A DNA stretch of 64,000 bases from Chloroflexota bacterium. Its GTDB lineage: Bacteria; Chloroflexota; Anaerolineae; Anaerolineales; Villigracilaceae. Under the pieces are notes generated by a model. The model saw only the letters and a list, made by a program, of their open reading frames with translations, searched no databases and had not been told where the DNA came from. The DNA is taken from positions 62,001 to 126,000 of the forward strand of contig JACPVF010000007.1 of NCBI GenBank assembly GCA_016191845.1. Reading direction: 5' to 3'. Below, one piece after another: positions 19,487 to 28,016 of the stretch (position 1 is the first letter of the stretch; the number at the start of each line of letters is the position of its first letter). The translations under genes and the position numbers were made by a program.

Positions 19487-20185
19487 ATGCGCTTGAAGAA
19501 ACTGGCCTGGTTGGCCATCGCTTCCACGGCCATCCTTGCCCTGACAGCCTGTAACATCGGAGCCACGCCCGCACCCACCGTGGACGTTAGCGTCGTGTAC
19601 ACCTCGGCTGCCCAGACGCTGATCGCGGATTTCAACGTCAAACAAACTCAGACCGCCCTGGCCGTCCCACCGACCGCCATCCCCACCAATACATCGCTGC
19701 CCACGTTCACGCTGATTCCTGGCCAGCCGGCTGCTGGACAGGGGACCCCTGTCGGCCTGGGTCTGACGCCAATTGGCACCCCGGGCACCCCCGGGTTGAC
19801 ACCCATCTCGCTCTTCACCCCCACCGTCTCTGGCCCCCAGTGCAACTCTTCGGTCTACATCGCTGATGTGACCGTCCCCGACGGGACCGTGATGAAGCCC
19901 GGCGAAGACTTCGAGAAGACCTGGGCAGTCAAGAACAACGGCACCTGCACCTGGGACGAGGGTTATTCGCTCGTCTTCGTGGCGGGCGACAAGATGGATG
20001 GTTACGACCTGCCCATCAAGACCCGTAATCAATTCGTGGACCCCGGCGAGACCGTCAACTTCACCGTGCTCCTCACCGCGCACATTGCGCCGGGTACCTA
20101 TGAAGGCTGCTGGCGCATGCGCGACGACAAAGGCTACTACTTTGGCACTTTCCTGTGCTACAAGATCGAAGTAAAGAAGAAATAG
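19487..20185 (+). CDS. Lipoprotein with NBR1-like Ig domain (paralogue 4)
   Basis: A 232-residue lipoprotein with the minimal plan: signal peptide ending LTAC, a T/P/G-rich linker to ~115, and one NBR1-like Ig domain at ~118-230 (VTVPDGTVMKPGEDFEKTW, VKNNGTCTW, VDPGETVNFTVLLTA, GTYEGCWRMRDDKGYYFG). There is no extra C-terminal domain. A second cysteine pair (GCWRM and FLCYK) may stabilise the fold. It is 43 bases upstream of paralogue 5 with no terminator between, so these two are likely co-transcribed. Confidence 0.88.
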   Translation: MRLKKLAWLAIASTAILALTACNIGATPAPTVDVSVVYTSAAQTLIADFNVKQTQTALAVPPTAIPTNTSLPTFTLIPGQPAAGQGTPVGLGLTPIGTPGTPGLTPISLFTPTVSGPQCNSSVYIADVTVPDGTVMKPGEDFEKTWAVKNNGTCTWDEGYSLVFVAGDKMDGYDLPIKTRNQFVDPGETVNFTVLLTAHIAPGTYEGCWRMRDDKGYYFGTFLCYKIEVKKK

Positions 20186-20228
20186 CCCTGATTCCCCGCC
20201 CCACTTTCGGCAAGATTCGGAGGCAACA

Positions 20229-20864
20229 ATGAAGAAACTGACCATCTTTTCGCTGACCATCATCACCGCCTTGATATTGAGCGCCTGTGGTGCGGGCACG
20301 CCCGCCGCCCCCACGCCCGATGTCGCCGCCCTTAGCACATCCGCCGCGCAGACCGTGGTGGCGGAGATCACGCTGACCGCTGCATCCTTCACATCCACGC
20401 CCGAGCCGCTGCCCAGCGAGACACCCACTCTCGAGCCGCCCACCCCCACGGAAGGTGTCGTCCTGCCGGTGGTGACCGACGCCAGCGGCGTGGCCGTCAC
20501 CGTGACCCCGACTCAGATCCTGTGCGACGATATGAGCTTCGATGCCGCCACGGTGGATGTCAACATCCCCGACGGCACGACCATGACGCCCGGCCAGGAA
20601 TTCGTCAAGACCTGGAAGGTCAAGAACACAGGCTCCTGCGTATGGGGTGCCGGGTATGGCCTGGTATATGCCAATTACACAGACCGCATGTCTGGTGTGG
20701 CCCAGCCGCTGGCGGGCGTGGTCGAGATCGGACAGGAAGTGGAAGTCTCGGTCTCCTTCAAGGCTCCCGACAAAGCTGGGGAATACCTCAGCGCCTGGCA
20801 GATGGCCAACTCAAAGGGCATTCCCTTCGGGAAGCCGGTATACGTCAAGATCCTCGTGAAGTAA
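20229..20864 (+). CDS. Lipoprotein with NBR1-like Ig domain (paralogue 5)
   Basis: A 211-residue lipoprotein: signal peptide ending LSAC, linker to ~95, then the NBR1-like Ig domain at ~100-210 (VNIPDGTTMTPGQEFVKTW, VKNTGSCVW, VEIGQEVEVSVSFKAP, GEYLSAWQMANSKGIPFG). Same minimal plan as paralogue 4. GGAGGCAAC is the ribosome site. The queG gene starts four bases after the stop, which suggests that paralogues 4 and 5, queG and the pyrophosphatase gene are read as one transcript. Confidence 0.88.
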   Translation: MKKLTIFSLTIITALILSACGAGTPAAPTPDVAALSTSAAQTVVAEITLTAASFTSTPEPLPSETPTLEPPTPTEGVVLPVVTDASGVAVTVTPTQILCDDMSFDAATVDVNIPDGTTMTPGQEFVKTWKVKNTGSCVWGAGYGLVYANYTDRMSGVAQPLAGVVEIGQEVEVSVSFKAPDKAGEYLSAWQMANSKGIPFGKPVYVKILVK

Positions 20865-20868
20865 GGCT

Positions 20869-21921
20869 TTGAGCGAGACGCTCACCCTCACCATCAAAAA
20901 CAAAGCACGCCGACTGGGGTCCGCCCTGGTCGGCGTTACGTTACCTGCGCCCCCCCAACATCTCTCCACTTTCGAGCGCTGGCTGGCGGAAGGCCACCAC
21001 GGGACGATGGCCTACCTCGCGGACGAGACCTCCCGCGCCCGCCGCGCCGACCCGCGCCTGATCCTGCCCGAGTGCCAGTCCATCCTCGTGCTGGGCACCC
21101 CCTATAATCCGGCAACACGTCCATCCATTTCCGGTTCTCAGGAAATGGGAGAACCACAGGGGGGGATCGCCGCCTACGCCTGGGGCAAGGATTATCACCT
21201 CGTCCTGCCCGAACGCATGCAGCAACTGGTTGCATTCATCGAGGAACAGGTCGGGCATCCCGTCCCCAACCGCTGGTACACTGACACAGGACCCATCCTC
21301 GAACGGGATCTGGCGCAACGTGCGGGTCTCGGCTGGATCGGAAAGAACACCTGCCTGATCAACCCGCGCCTCGGCTCCACCTTCTTCCTGTCCGAGATTC
21401 TGCTCGGCCTCGAACTCGACCCCGACCCGCCTTTCTCCACCGACCAGTGCGGTACCTGCACACGCTGCCTCGACGCCTGTCCCACCCAATGCATCCTGCC
21501 CAACCGCACCCTCGATGCGCGCCGCTGCATCTCGTACCTGACCATCGAAAACAAGGGTGAGATTCCTGAAGACCTGAGGGCCCAAATGGGACACTGGGTC
21601 TTCGGCTGCGACGTCTGCCAGCAGGTCTGCCCGTGGAATCGCTTCGCCCCCGAGGCTGATCCCGCCTTCGAAAAGTTGATCCCACTCCGCACCCTGACCG
21701 ATGACCTGGTCCTGACACCCGAAGCCTTCAACCGCGCTTTCAAGGACAGCCCCGTCAAGCGTGCCAAACGACGCGGCTATCTGCGTAACGTCAGCGTGGC
21801 CCTCGGAAATCTGGGTGACGAATCCGCCCTGCCTGCGTTAGAATCGGCGCGCGAAGATCCCGAGCCGCTGGTGCGCGAACACGCCGCCTGGGCCATTCAA
21901 ACCATCAAGGATCGAACATGA
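20869..21921 (+). CDS. queG: Epoxyqueuosine reductase QueG
   Basis: A 350-residue iron-sulfur, cobalamin-dependent enzyme for the last step of queuosine synthesis in tRNA. The start is TTG with TAAGG just before it, overlapping the end of the previous gene. The N-terminal cobalamin-binding domain carries GTPYNPA and RWYTDTGPILERDLAQRAGLGWIG (the proposed acid Asp139). Two 4Fe-4S sites follow: CGTCTRCLDAC at 194-204 and CDVCQQVC at 247-254. The C-terminus has a HEAT-like repeat (SVALGNLGDESALPALESA). Length is normal. Confidence 0.96.
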   Translation: MSETLTLTIKNKARRLGSALVGVTLPAPPQHLSTFERWLAEGHHGTMAYLADETSRARRADPRLILPECQSILVLGTPYNPATRPSISGSQEMGEPQGGIAAYAWGKDYHLVLPERMQQLVAFIEEQVGHPVPNRWYTDTGPILERDLAQRAGLGWIGKNTCLINPRLGSTFFLSEILLGLELDPDPPFSTDQCGTCTRCLDACPTQCILPNRTLDARRCISYLTIENKGEIPEDLRAQMGHWVFGCDVCQQVCPWNRFAPEADPAFEKLIPLRTLTDDLVLTPEAFNRAFKDSPVKRAKRRGYLRNVSVALGNLGDESALPALESAREDPEPLVREHAAWAIQTIKDRT

Positions 21922-22523
21922 ATCATCGACTACTCATCGCCACCAACAACCAGGGCAAGGTCCGCGAACTTCAGGAAATCCTCTCGGATCTGCACGTGGA
22001 ATTGGTCACCCCCACCCAGATCGGTCTCACCCTCGAGGTGGAAGAGGACGGTTCCACCTACGAAGAGAATGCCGCCAAGAAGGCCCTGGCCTTCGCCCGC
22101 ACCAGCGGACTGATCGCCCTGGCCGACGACTCGGGCCTAGAAGTCGACGCGTTGGACGGCGCGCCCGGCATCTATTCCGCGCGCTATTCGTCCAAGCCAG
22201 GCGCCACCGATGCGGACCGACGTGCCTACCTGCTCGAAAAGCTGACAGGGAAACCGCATCCGTGGACGGCGCATTTCCATGCCACCATTGCCATCGCCAC
22301 ACCCGAGGGATCTGTACAGCTCGCCGAGGGGAACTGTCCCGGCGAGATCATCCCCGAGGAGCGCGGCTCGGGCGGATTCGGCTACGACCCGATCTTCTTC
22401 CTGCCCGAGTTGGGTCAAACCATGGCCGAGCTGCCTGCAGCAGAGAAGAACCGTCTCAGTCACCGCGCGCGCGCAGCCCAGGCAGCCAGGCCAATTTTGG
22501 CGGACCTGTTTGGAAACAAGTAG
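21918..22523 (+). CDS. rdgB: XTP/dITP pyrophosphatase (RdgB/HAM1)
   Basis: A 201-residue non-canonical purine NTP pyrophosphatase, which removes XTP, dITP and ITP from the nucleotide pool. Diagnostic motifs: ATNNQGKVRELQ at the N-terminus, STYEENAAKKALAFA, LADDSGLEVDALDGAPGIYSARY, and GSGGFGYDPIFF with SHRARA at the end. Its ATG overlaps the queG stop by four bases, giving translational coupling. The hairpin right after its stop ends the transcript. Confidence 0.97.
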   Translation: MNHRLLIATNNQGKVRELQEILSDLHVELVTPTQIGLTLEVEEDGSTYEENAAKKALAFARTSGLIALADDSGLEVDALDGAPGIYSARYSSKPGATDADRRAYLLEKLTGKPHPWTAHFHATIAIATPEGSVQLAEGNCPGEIIPEERGSGGFGYDPIFFLPELGQTMAELPAAEKNRLSHRARAAQAARPILADLFGNK

Positions 22524-22554
22524 AAAAAAACTCCAGCGATGCTGGAGTTTTTTA
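22524..22554. terminator. Bidirectional terminator between convergent genes
   Basis: AAAAAAACTCCAGC, loop GAT, GCTGGAGTTTTTT: serves rdgB on the plus strand and the hydrolase gene on the minus strand. Confidence 0.9.
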
Positions 22555-23328
22555 TTGTCCGATCTGGTAGGGGATGGAGTGGAAGAATTCGGCTAGGTGC
22601 GCCGCCACAAGGTCAGGCTGTTCGAGCATCAGCATGTGCCCTGTATCGGGCAGGGTGACCAGGCGTGAGCGTGGAATCTGCTCGTTCAGCGCACGGGACA
22701 GACGGGGCGGCGTCATCCTGTCTTGTTCGCCAACCAGGAGCAGGGTCGGGGCGTGGATGTGCGGCAGATCCGCCGAAGCGTCGAATCCGTCACAGGCCAG
22801 GAAATCCCCATACAGCACAGGCGGACGAGTCTCAGCCATGCGCTTCTCGCCCAGTTCTTTCAGTCTCGGGTCGGCTTGCTGGCTGTAAGAATATTCGGTC
22901 ACGCGCTGCACGGCGGAGAGAAACGTAGCCGGATCGGCAGCGCTTTGCAACAAGCTGGGGCTCACCGAGAGACGCGCGCCACTTCCGAGCAGGCCCAGCC
23001 CAAGCACGCGTTTCGGTGATTGGATGGCAATGGACAGTGCAATGGCACTGCCCATCGAATGACCGACAAGAATCGCTGTACGCATCTTGAGCATATCCAT
23101 GAAGGTAAGGATATCCGCCGCATACTCGCTGATGACCTGCCTGCTGACCCCGTCGGATTTTCCGTGTCCGGGCAGGTCCACGGCCAGAATGGGCTGACCG
23201 TCAAGGCGGCGAATCTGCGGCGGCCAGTTTAAATGCGTGCCGCCCGCGCCATGGATCAAAATAACGGGCGGGCGGGCGGTGACTTCCGCTTCGTGAGCGA
23301 AATAATACAGGCCGGCGGCAGTGGGCAT
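22552..23328 (-). CDS. Alpha/beta-hydrolase
   Basis: A 258-residue alpha/beta-hydrolase fold protein without signal peptide. The oxyanion motif HGAGG (~25-30) is followed by the nucleophile elbow GHSMG with Ser near 91, the acid VGEQDR (Asp near 206) and the histidine LPDTGHMLML near 234. The triad is complete, so it should be active, but the substrate (ester, lactone, peptide) cannot be told. Its ATG lies one base after the stop of the histidine kinase gene, so it is translated with it. Confidence 0.9.
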   Translation of the reverse strand: MPTAAGLYYFAHEAEVTARPPVILIHGAGGTHLNWPPQIRRLDGQPILAVDLPGHGKSDGVSRQVISEYAADILTFMDMLKMRTAILVGHSMGSAIALSIAIQSPKRVLGLGLLGSGARLSVSPSLLQSAADPATFLSAVQRVTEYSYSQQADPRLKELGEKRMAETRPPVLYGDFLACDGFDASADLPHIHAPTLLLVGEQDRMTPPRLSRALNEQIPRSRLVTLPDTGHMLMLEQPDLVAAHLAEFFHSIPYQIGQ

Positions 23329-23329
23329 G

Positions 23330-25075
23330 TTACTTCACAAGGCCGCCGCGCAGACGGTCGGCAGCTTCTTCGCTGAACGGGATGTAGACCTGCACGGTCG
23401 TCCCCTGCCCGGGCGCGGACTTGATATTGAGCAGACCATTGATCAACTCGGTCCGCTCACGCAGGTTGACCATGCCAAGGCTGCCGCGATTGTCATACGA
23501 GGAATTGACAGCCGCCACATCGAAGCCCGCACCGTTATCGATGATCTCCAACAAGGCCACGCTGGATTCCACCGAGCGGAGTCGCACCCAGATGACCGGG
23601 GCGTTGGCGTGTTTGCGGGCGTTATTAACCGCCTCTTCCACGATGTAGAAGACCACGCCCTGTTTGCCCATCTCCATCTGTGAGACGACGCGCTCGTCGA
23701 GTTCGATGGCAACCTCCTGGCTGAAGGTCTCGCGCATCTTGTCGGCCATGGCCTGCAAGGCAGCCTTCAAGCCCTGCGACTCCAGGATGAGCGGCCGCAG
23801 CGTGAAGAGCATGTGACGGATCTCCTTGGTGGTACGGTGGGCCAATTCCTCCAGGCGGACGAGTTCCTCGCCCGCGGCCTTGGTATCCTTTTGCACCATG
23901 CGCCGCACCAGGTTGATGCGCATGGCCATGGCCGCCACAGACTGGGTGGGGCCATCATGCAGGTCACGCGCCAATTTCTTGCGCGCTTCTTCATGCACCT
24001 CCACCATGCGCTCTTTCTCCTCGACCAGGTCCTGATACAGCCTGGCGTTCTGGATGGCAATAACGGCTTGACGGCCGATGATGTCGAGCAGGTCTTTGCG
24101 GTCGGGGGTGAAGTAGTTTGCGTCGGGATGTGCAAAGAGCATCGCGCCGTAGACGTTGAATCCGCTGCGCAAGGGGAAACAGTACGCGATGGTGCAACTG
24201 CGCAGGGCCACCACCCGTCCGAGTTCAGGGTCGTAGCCGATGTCGCGCGAGAGGATCGGCTCGCCCTCGTCGAACACGTGCTTGAGGATGCCCTCGCTGC
24301 CGTGGAACGTCACGCGCAGATCGGCATTGGTGAAACGCCGCGCCGACTCAGTCTGCAGCAGGCCGCCCTTGAAGAGCAACACGGCTCCCACCAGGCGGTC
24401 CTTGGCGGCTTCCTCGGGGTCAGGCGTCAGGGCGGTGAAGGCCATGTCCAGTGCAGAGTTGAGCACGCGCTTGTAACTGAGAGTCGCCGCCAGGGTGGAG
24501 GTCAGCTCGTAGATGGCGCGCAGGCGATCGGTCTGGATGTTCCGTTTCTTTTCCTCGGCATCCAGCCAGTTGAGGCGCATCCGCCTCATGCGAACAATGA
24601 CCTGACGTCCTAAAAAGCCGAACAAGACGCCCACCAACAAAAGAACCAGGGATTTGATCAGTGCGATGGGTTGGGTGGAAGTCCCCAGGATGAAGAGGTT
24701 CAGATAGAACAGGACCACATAGGCTGCGGCTGAAAGTGCGGCACCCCAGAATTCATAATAGATGGCCGCCGTGAGGATCGTGTACAGGCCCACCCACCAG
24801 GCGACGCCGTCCAGCCCACCCTGCACCCAGAAGAAGATTGCCCCCGTTAAAAAATCGGCCATCACATTGACGATGCGGTGGTTGGTGACGCGATAATTCA
24901 GGCTGGTGATGCTGGTCATCGCCAGATTCCAGAGGATCATCAGCGCCAACGGAAAGACGGTCGTCAACGTCAATGCCTGGCCCAACCCTAAAGCGGCCAC
25001 CAGGCTGATCAGGACGATCCAGCGCAGGGAGATGGCGAACCAGTCTGCGATGTAGGGGGTGTCGAACCTACGCAT
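23330..25075 (-). CDS. Membrane sensor histidine kinase with GAF domain (NarX/HisKA_3 class)
   Basis: A 581-residue two-component sensor. Residues ~15-160 contain about six hydrophobic helices with little extracytoplasmic sequence, suggesting a membrane-embedded sensor. A linker helix and a GAF domain (~190-345) follow. The HisKA_3 box ARDLHDGPTQS has the phospho-acceptor His373, and the ATPase domain has DNGAGFD, GSLGMVNLRERTELI and GQGTTVQVYIPF. No response regulator gene is adjacent, so the partner lies elsewhere. The gene forms a tight pair with the downstream hydrolase. Confidence 0.94.
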   Translation of the reverse strand: MRRFDTPYIADWFAISLRWIVLISLVAALGLGQALTLTTVFPLALMILWNLAMTSITSLNYRVTNHRIVNVMADFLTGAIFFWVQGGLDGVAWWVGLYTILTAAIYYEFWGAALSAAAYVVLFYLNLFILGTSTQPIALIKSLVLLLVGVLFGFLGRQVIVRMRRMRLNWLDAEEKKRNIQTDRLRAIYELTSTLAATLSYKRVLNSALDMAFTALTPDPEEAAKDRLVGAVLLFKGGLLQTESARRFTNADLRVTFHGSEGILKHVFDEGEPILSRDIGYDPELGRVVALRSCTIAYCFPLRSGFNVYGAMLFAHPDANYFTPDRKDLLDIIGRQAVIAIQNARLYQDLVEEKERMVEVHEEARKKLARDLHDGPTQSVAAMAMRINLVRRMVQKDTKAAGEELVRLEELAHRTTKEIRHMLFTLRPLILESQGLKAALQAMADKMRETFSQEVAIELDERVVSQMEMGKQGVVFYIVEEAVNNARKHANAPVIWVRLRSVESSVALLEIIDNGAGFDVAAVNSSYDNRGSLGMVNLRERTELINGLLNIKSAPGQGTTVQVYIPFSEEAADRLRGGLVK

Positions 25076-25147
25076 TGTTCAATGATATTCCAAAAGTCTA
25101 ACGCGAACGAACCGTCGGCATTACAAGAAAGTTACACCTGACACAGG

Positions 25148-25876
25148 TCAAGCTTCGTAGCCCATTTTCTCTAAATATGACCCAAGTTTGGATTTGAGGG
25201 TAGCCTGCTGCTCAGCTGTATAAGCCTCGCGGAAGCGGCCGATCTTGCCCTTGTAATAATGCAGCCCCTGCTGACCGTCATTGGCACCTGGGCGATACTG
25301 TTCCACCACCGCGCGGACCTCAGGGCTGGTCCCGTCCAATTTGAGGAATCCGACCAAACGGGCGGACTCGGCATCGTAACTCGTCAGCAAATCCTCGTAG
25401 CGCGCCACCAACACGTTCTTTTCCTGCATCCATTTCTGCCAGATGCGAACATAGTCCATCATGAAATCCAGGCTCTTCTGGAAATCAGTCAGATGTGAAA
25501 AGGCGTTGGGATGTCCCTTGGCCAGCGCACGCTGACCATAGTCAAAGGCGGAAAGCATGGCATCGCGCGGGTCGCGGTAAATATAGGTGATGCGCAGCCG
25601 GCCCAGGGCCTGGAGCGTGCGCGAGGCGTTGGTCGGACCCGCATGGGCCTTGATGACAAAGGTATTGCCCAGCAGCGCGGGCACGGTCACCATTCCCAGT
25701 CGCCGCGCCGACAACACGCCAATGTTGCAATTTACCTCGGTAAGTATTTTCTGAAGCCCGTATTTTTCACGAATGTCGCGCGCGTCAGCGCAGCCTGTGG
25801 TCTTCATCAGGTCGTGGATCAAGTTGTAGTGCCAGCCTGATCCAGCGCGCGGCATCCCAACAGACAAAACGATCAT
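25148..25876 (-). CDS. Sulfotransferase (PAPS-dependent), no. 1
   Basis: A 242-residue cytosolic sulfotransferase-fold protein, predicted to transfer sulfate from PAPS to a glycan or lipid-linked sugar. The 5'-phosphosulfate loop is MPRAGSGWHYN near the N-terminus; the 3'-phosphate site is ITYIYRDPRDAMLSAF near residue 100; a C-terminal FREAYTAEQQATLKSKLG and KMGYE match the end of the family. Its start overlaps the stop of the O-antigen-ligase-like gene by four bases (ATGA), tying sulfation to polymer assembly. It is the last gene of the minus-strand polysaccharide block. Confidence 0.88.
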   Translation of the reverse strand: MIVLSVGMPRAGSGWHYNLIHDLMKTTGCADARDIREKYGLQKILTEVNCNIGVLSARRLGMVTVPALLGNTFVIKAHAGPTNASRTLQALGRLRITYIYRDPRDAMLSAFDYGQRALAKGHPNAFSHLTDFQKSLDFMMDYVRIWQKWMQEKNVLVARYEDLLTSYDAESARLVGFLKLDGTSPEVRAVVEQYRPGANDGQQGLHYYKGKIGRFREAYTAEQQATLKSKLGSYLEKMGYEA

Positions 25877-27321
25877 GCAGTCTCCTTAACCTTCCCCTCC
25901 TCATTGAGAGGGGCAAGGGATGAGGTTGAGAGTGAAATCCCCGCCACGATGCCTGGAAGGATCCAGAGATTCGGCGTGGCCAGTGAATCCTGGGTCACAT
26001 TATACAGGGCAATTGCCAGCCATGCAAAAAGTCCTGCAATGCCGAGGAAGCGAAAGAACGGTCCGCGCCGCAACAGACTCAGGGAATCTGCCAGGGAAGA
26101 AAGTAAATAGATGAAGAAGAAGACGAAGCCAACCAGTCCCGTCTCGGCCAGCAGACGCACATAGAGATTCTTCGGGTTCGGGTACAGGTTGCTCTCGGGA
26201 CTGAGCTGTTTCGCCACTTCGGGCACCGTGGTCAGGGTCCAGTCGGGCAGGTGGTTGTAGATCCAGAATCCACTCGCGCCCAGACCCACGCCAAAGATCG
26301 GATGCTCGTCGTAGGCGGCCATCGCGCCCGTGGCATACGCACTACGCCCGCCCACGTTGATGTCGACCAGGTATTCGCTCAAACTATCGGCGGAGATGTC
26401 CCACAAGCGGCGGAAATAATTCTTCCTGCCGAGGAAGGCGAACGAACCCGCCAGCACGGCCACCAGCAACACGATCATCCCAACCCGCACCAGCCAGCCC
26501 TGACGGAAGCCGCCAAAGTACCAGGTCCACGCGGCGCGCAAATGTTCGCGCCCCACCAGCAGGAAGACCAGTCCCGCCACACCCATGCCAATCAGGATTC
26601 CGCCGCGCGAGTAGGTCGCCAGCAGCAAGAGAGCAGACAGACCCAACAACACAGGCTCCAGCCAGCGGAAGCGCGTCAGGTGCGTCTTCGTCAGCAGCGC
26701 CGCGAACAGGATCGGCAAATACATCGTCACGATCTGACCCGCCAGCCAGGCAGGCTCGTAAGCCAGGCCCGAGATGCGATTCGTGCGGACCAATTCGCGC
26801 ATCGAAAACGCCAACTGCCAGTGCGTGACCATCTCCTTGTTGAGCAGGCCCGTGTAGAACGTCACCGCCTGCAGCGCACTCCAGGCCAGTTCCAGGCCAA
26901 AACCCGCCAGCGCCCAGCGCAGCGTGAACTTGACCTCATCCTCGTCGCGGTTCATCCATATGGCGGCGACGAAGAACACCAGCCCGATGACCAGCGTCAC
27001 CAACGCACGGACGGCGCGCCCGAGATAAGTTTGTCCGCGCAGTGGGATGGGATCGATCAGGACCCCGAAGCTGGTCGCCGCCAAAACGGCCACGGCGAAC
27101 ACCCCCAGCAGGATCGCACTCCCCGCCCACGGGAAGGGGCGCTGCCGCCGAATGGCCTGGATCAGCAGGAGGGGCAACAGCAGCGCCAGCGGATACAACG
27201 CCAGCGGGCGAACCAGCGTGCTGTCCCCGAGGAATGGGAACCAACGGAAACTAGTGACGGGCAAGGTCACCAGCGCCGCGGCCCATAAGAACTTCAACAC
27301 AGAGTTCAGAGAGACTTTCAT
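25873..27321 (-). CDS. O-antigen ligase/polymerase-like membrane protein
   Basis: A 482-residue polytopic protein with about 11-12 hydrophobic segments. Near the C-terminal third it has a large non-membrane loop with the Wzy_C/WaaL-type signature GVGLGASGFWIYNHLPDW and NPKNLYVRLLAETGLVGF, followed by further helices. This is the usual layout of O-antigen ligases and polysaccharide polymerases, which join or chain undecaprenyl-linked glycans on the outer side of the membrane. It overlaps by four bases with both the Wzz-like gene upstream and the sulfotransferase downstream. Confidence 0.85.
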   Translation of the reverse strand: MKVSLNSVLKFLWAAALVTLPVTSFRWFPFLGDSTLVRPLALYPLALLLPLLLIQAIRRQRPFPWAGSAILLGVFAVAVLAATSFGVLIDPIPLRGQTYLGRAVRALVTLVIGLVFFVAAIWMNRDEDEVKFTLRWALAGFGLELAWSALQAVTFYTGLLNKEMVTHWQLAFSMRELVRTNRISGLAYEPAWLAGQIVTMYLPILFAALLTKTHLTRFRWLEPVLLGLSALLLLATYSRGGILIGMGVAGLVFLLVGREHLRAAWTWYFGGFRQGWLVRVGMIVLLVAVLAGSFAFLGRKNYFRRLWDISADSLSEYLVDINVGGRSAYATGAMAAYDEHPIFGVGLGASGFWIYNHLPDWTLTTVPEVAKQLSPESNLYPNPKNLYVRLLAETGLVGFVFFFIYLLSSLADSLSLLRRGPFFRFLGIAGLFAWLAIALYNVTQDSLATPNLWILPGIVAGISLSTSSLAPLNEEGKVKETA

Positions 27322-27947
27322 TTTGCTTCGCGTCTTCGTGGTTCAAAGAACAGCATCCCCAACGCGCCTAACAACCACGCTCCCACCGTCCCCGCCAACA
27401 GATATCCACTGAGCGGAACGCTGCGCTGTTTGGGTAAATTACTTACCTGAGTCGCTTCGATCTGGATGGCCGCGTTCAACCCATCCTGTGCGCCGACATT
27501 AGCCTGCGCAGCCTTCACAAAAGACTCGACCCACGTAGAAGCCAGCACCTCGGCCCGTTTCGCATCCTTATCATCGACAAAGAAATGCCAGCCTGCCTCA
27601 GCAGGTTGACTGAGTTGCAGCTTGCCCTCGCGCAGCTCGCGGACTGTCATCTTCCCATCTGCATCAGCGACAACCTGCAAGACAGAATCCGACCAGGCGA
27701 TCTCCTCCAGCTTGCGCGTCTCGCGTTCAAGATAATAGAACTGCTGGCGGTCCGTTTCCTGCGGCCAGGCAGTCTCGAGGTTGAAGTCCACGTTGACCGT
27801 GGCCCGCGCGCGATACGGCGGCGGCACGATGGTATAGACCGCCGCGCCGATCAGCGCGCCGATCACCGCAGCCAGAAGCCAGAAGCGCCAGGCCTTGAGC
27901 AGACGAGTCAAGTCATCGAGGGAAGGAGGAGAAAAGAGGGGATTCAT
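27318..27947 (-). CDS. Wzz-like polysaccharide chain-length/co-polymerase protein
   Basis: A 209-residue protein with the Wzz topology: N-terminal cytoplasmic stretch, helix 1 (FWLLAAVIGALIGAAVYTIV), a beta/alpha region that in this family lies outside (PPPYRARATVNVDFNLETAW), and a second helix near the end (GYLLAGTVGAWLLGALGMLFF) followed by a basic tail. It is shorter than typical Wzz proteins (about 300 or more) and has no kinase domain. The ATG at 27947 follows GAAAGGC; the in-frame ATG at 28052 would translate through a palindromic repeat and is rejected. It is coupled to the ligase-like gene. Confidence 0.8.
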   Translation of the reverse strand: MNPLFSPPSLDDLTRLLKAWRFWLLAAVIGALIGAAVYTIVPPPYRARATVNVDFNLETAWPQETDRQQFYYLERETRKLEEIAWSDSVLQVVADADGKMTVRELREGKLQLSQPAEAGWHFFVDDKDAKRAEVLASTWVESFVKAAQANVGAQDGLNAAIQIEATQVSNLPKQRSVPLSGYLLAGTVGAWLLGALGMLFFEPRRREAK

Positions 27948-27956
27948 AAAAGCCTT

Positions 27957-28016
27957 TCGTTCAGAGCGGAGTCGAAGGACATTCACAATGGCGCTTCGAC
28001 TTCGCTCAGCGCGAAC
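27957..28016. repeat. Inverted pair of CTTCGACTnCGCTCAG-type repeats
   Basis: GTCCTTCGACTCCGCTCTGAAC (minus sense, 27959-27980) and GCGCTTCGACTTCGCTCAGC (27991-28010) face each other across 10 bases. The element fills the gap between the GT2 and Wzz-like genes. Related copies are at 36977, 50825 and 60505. Confidence 0.7.
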
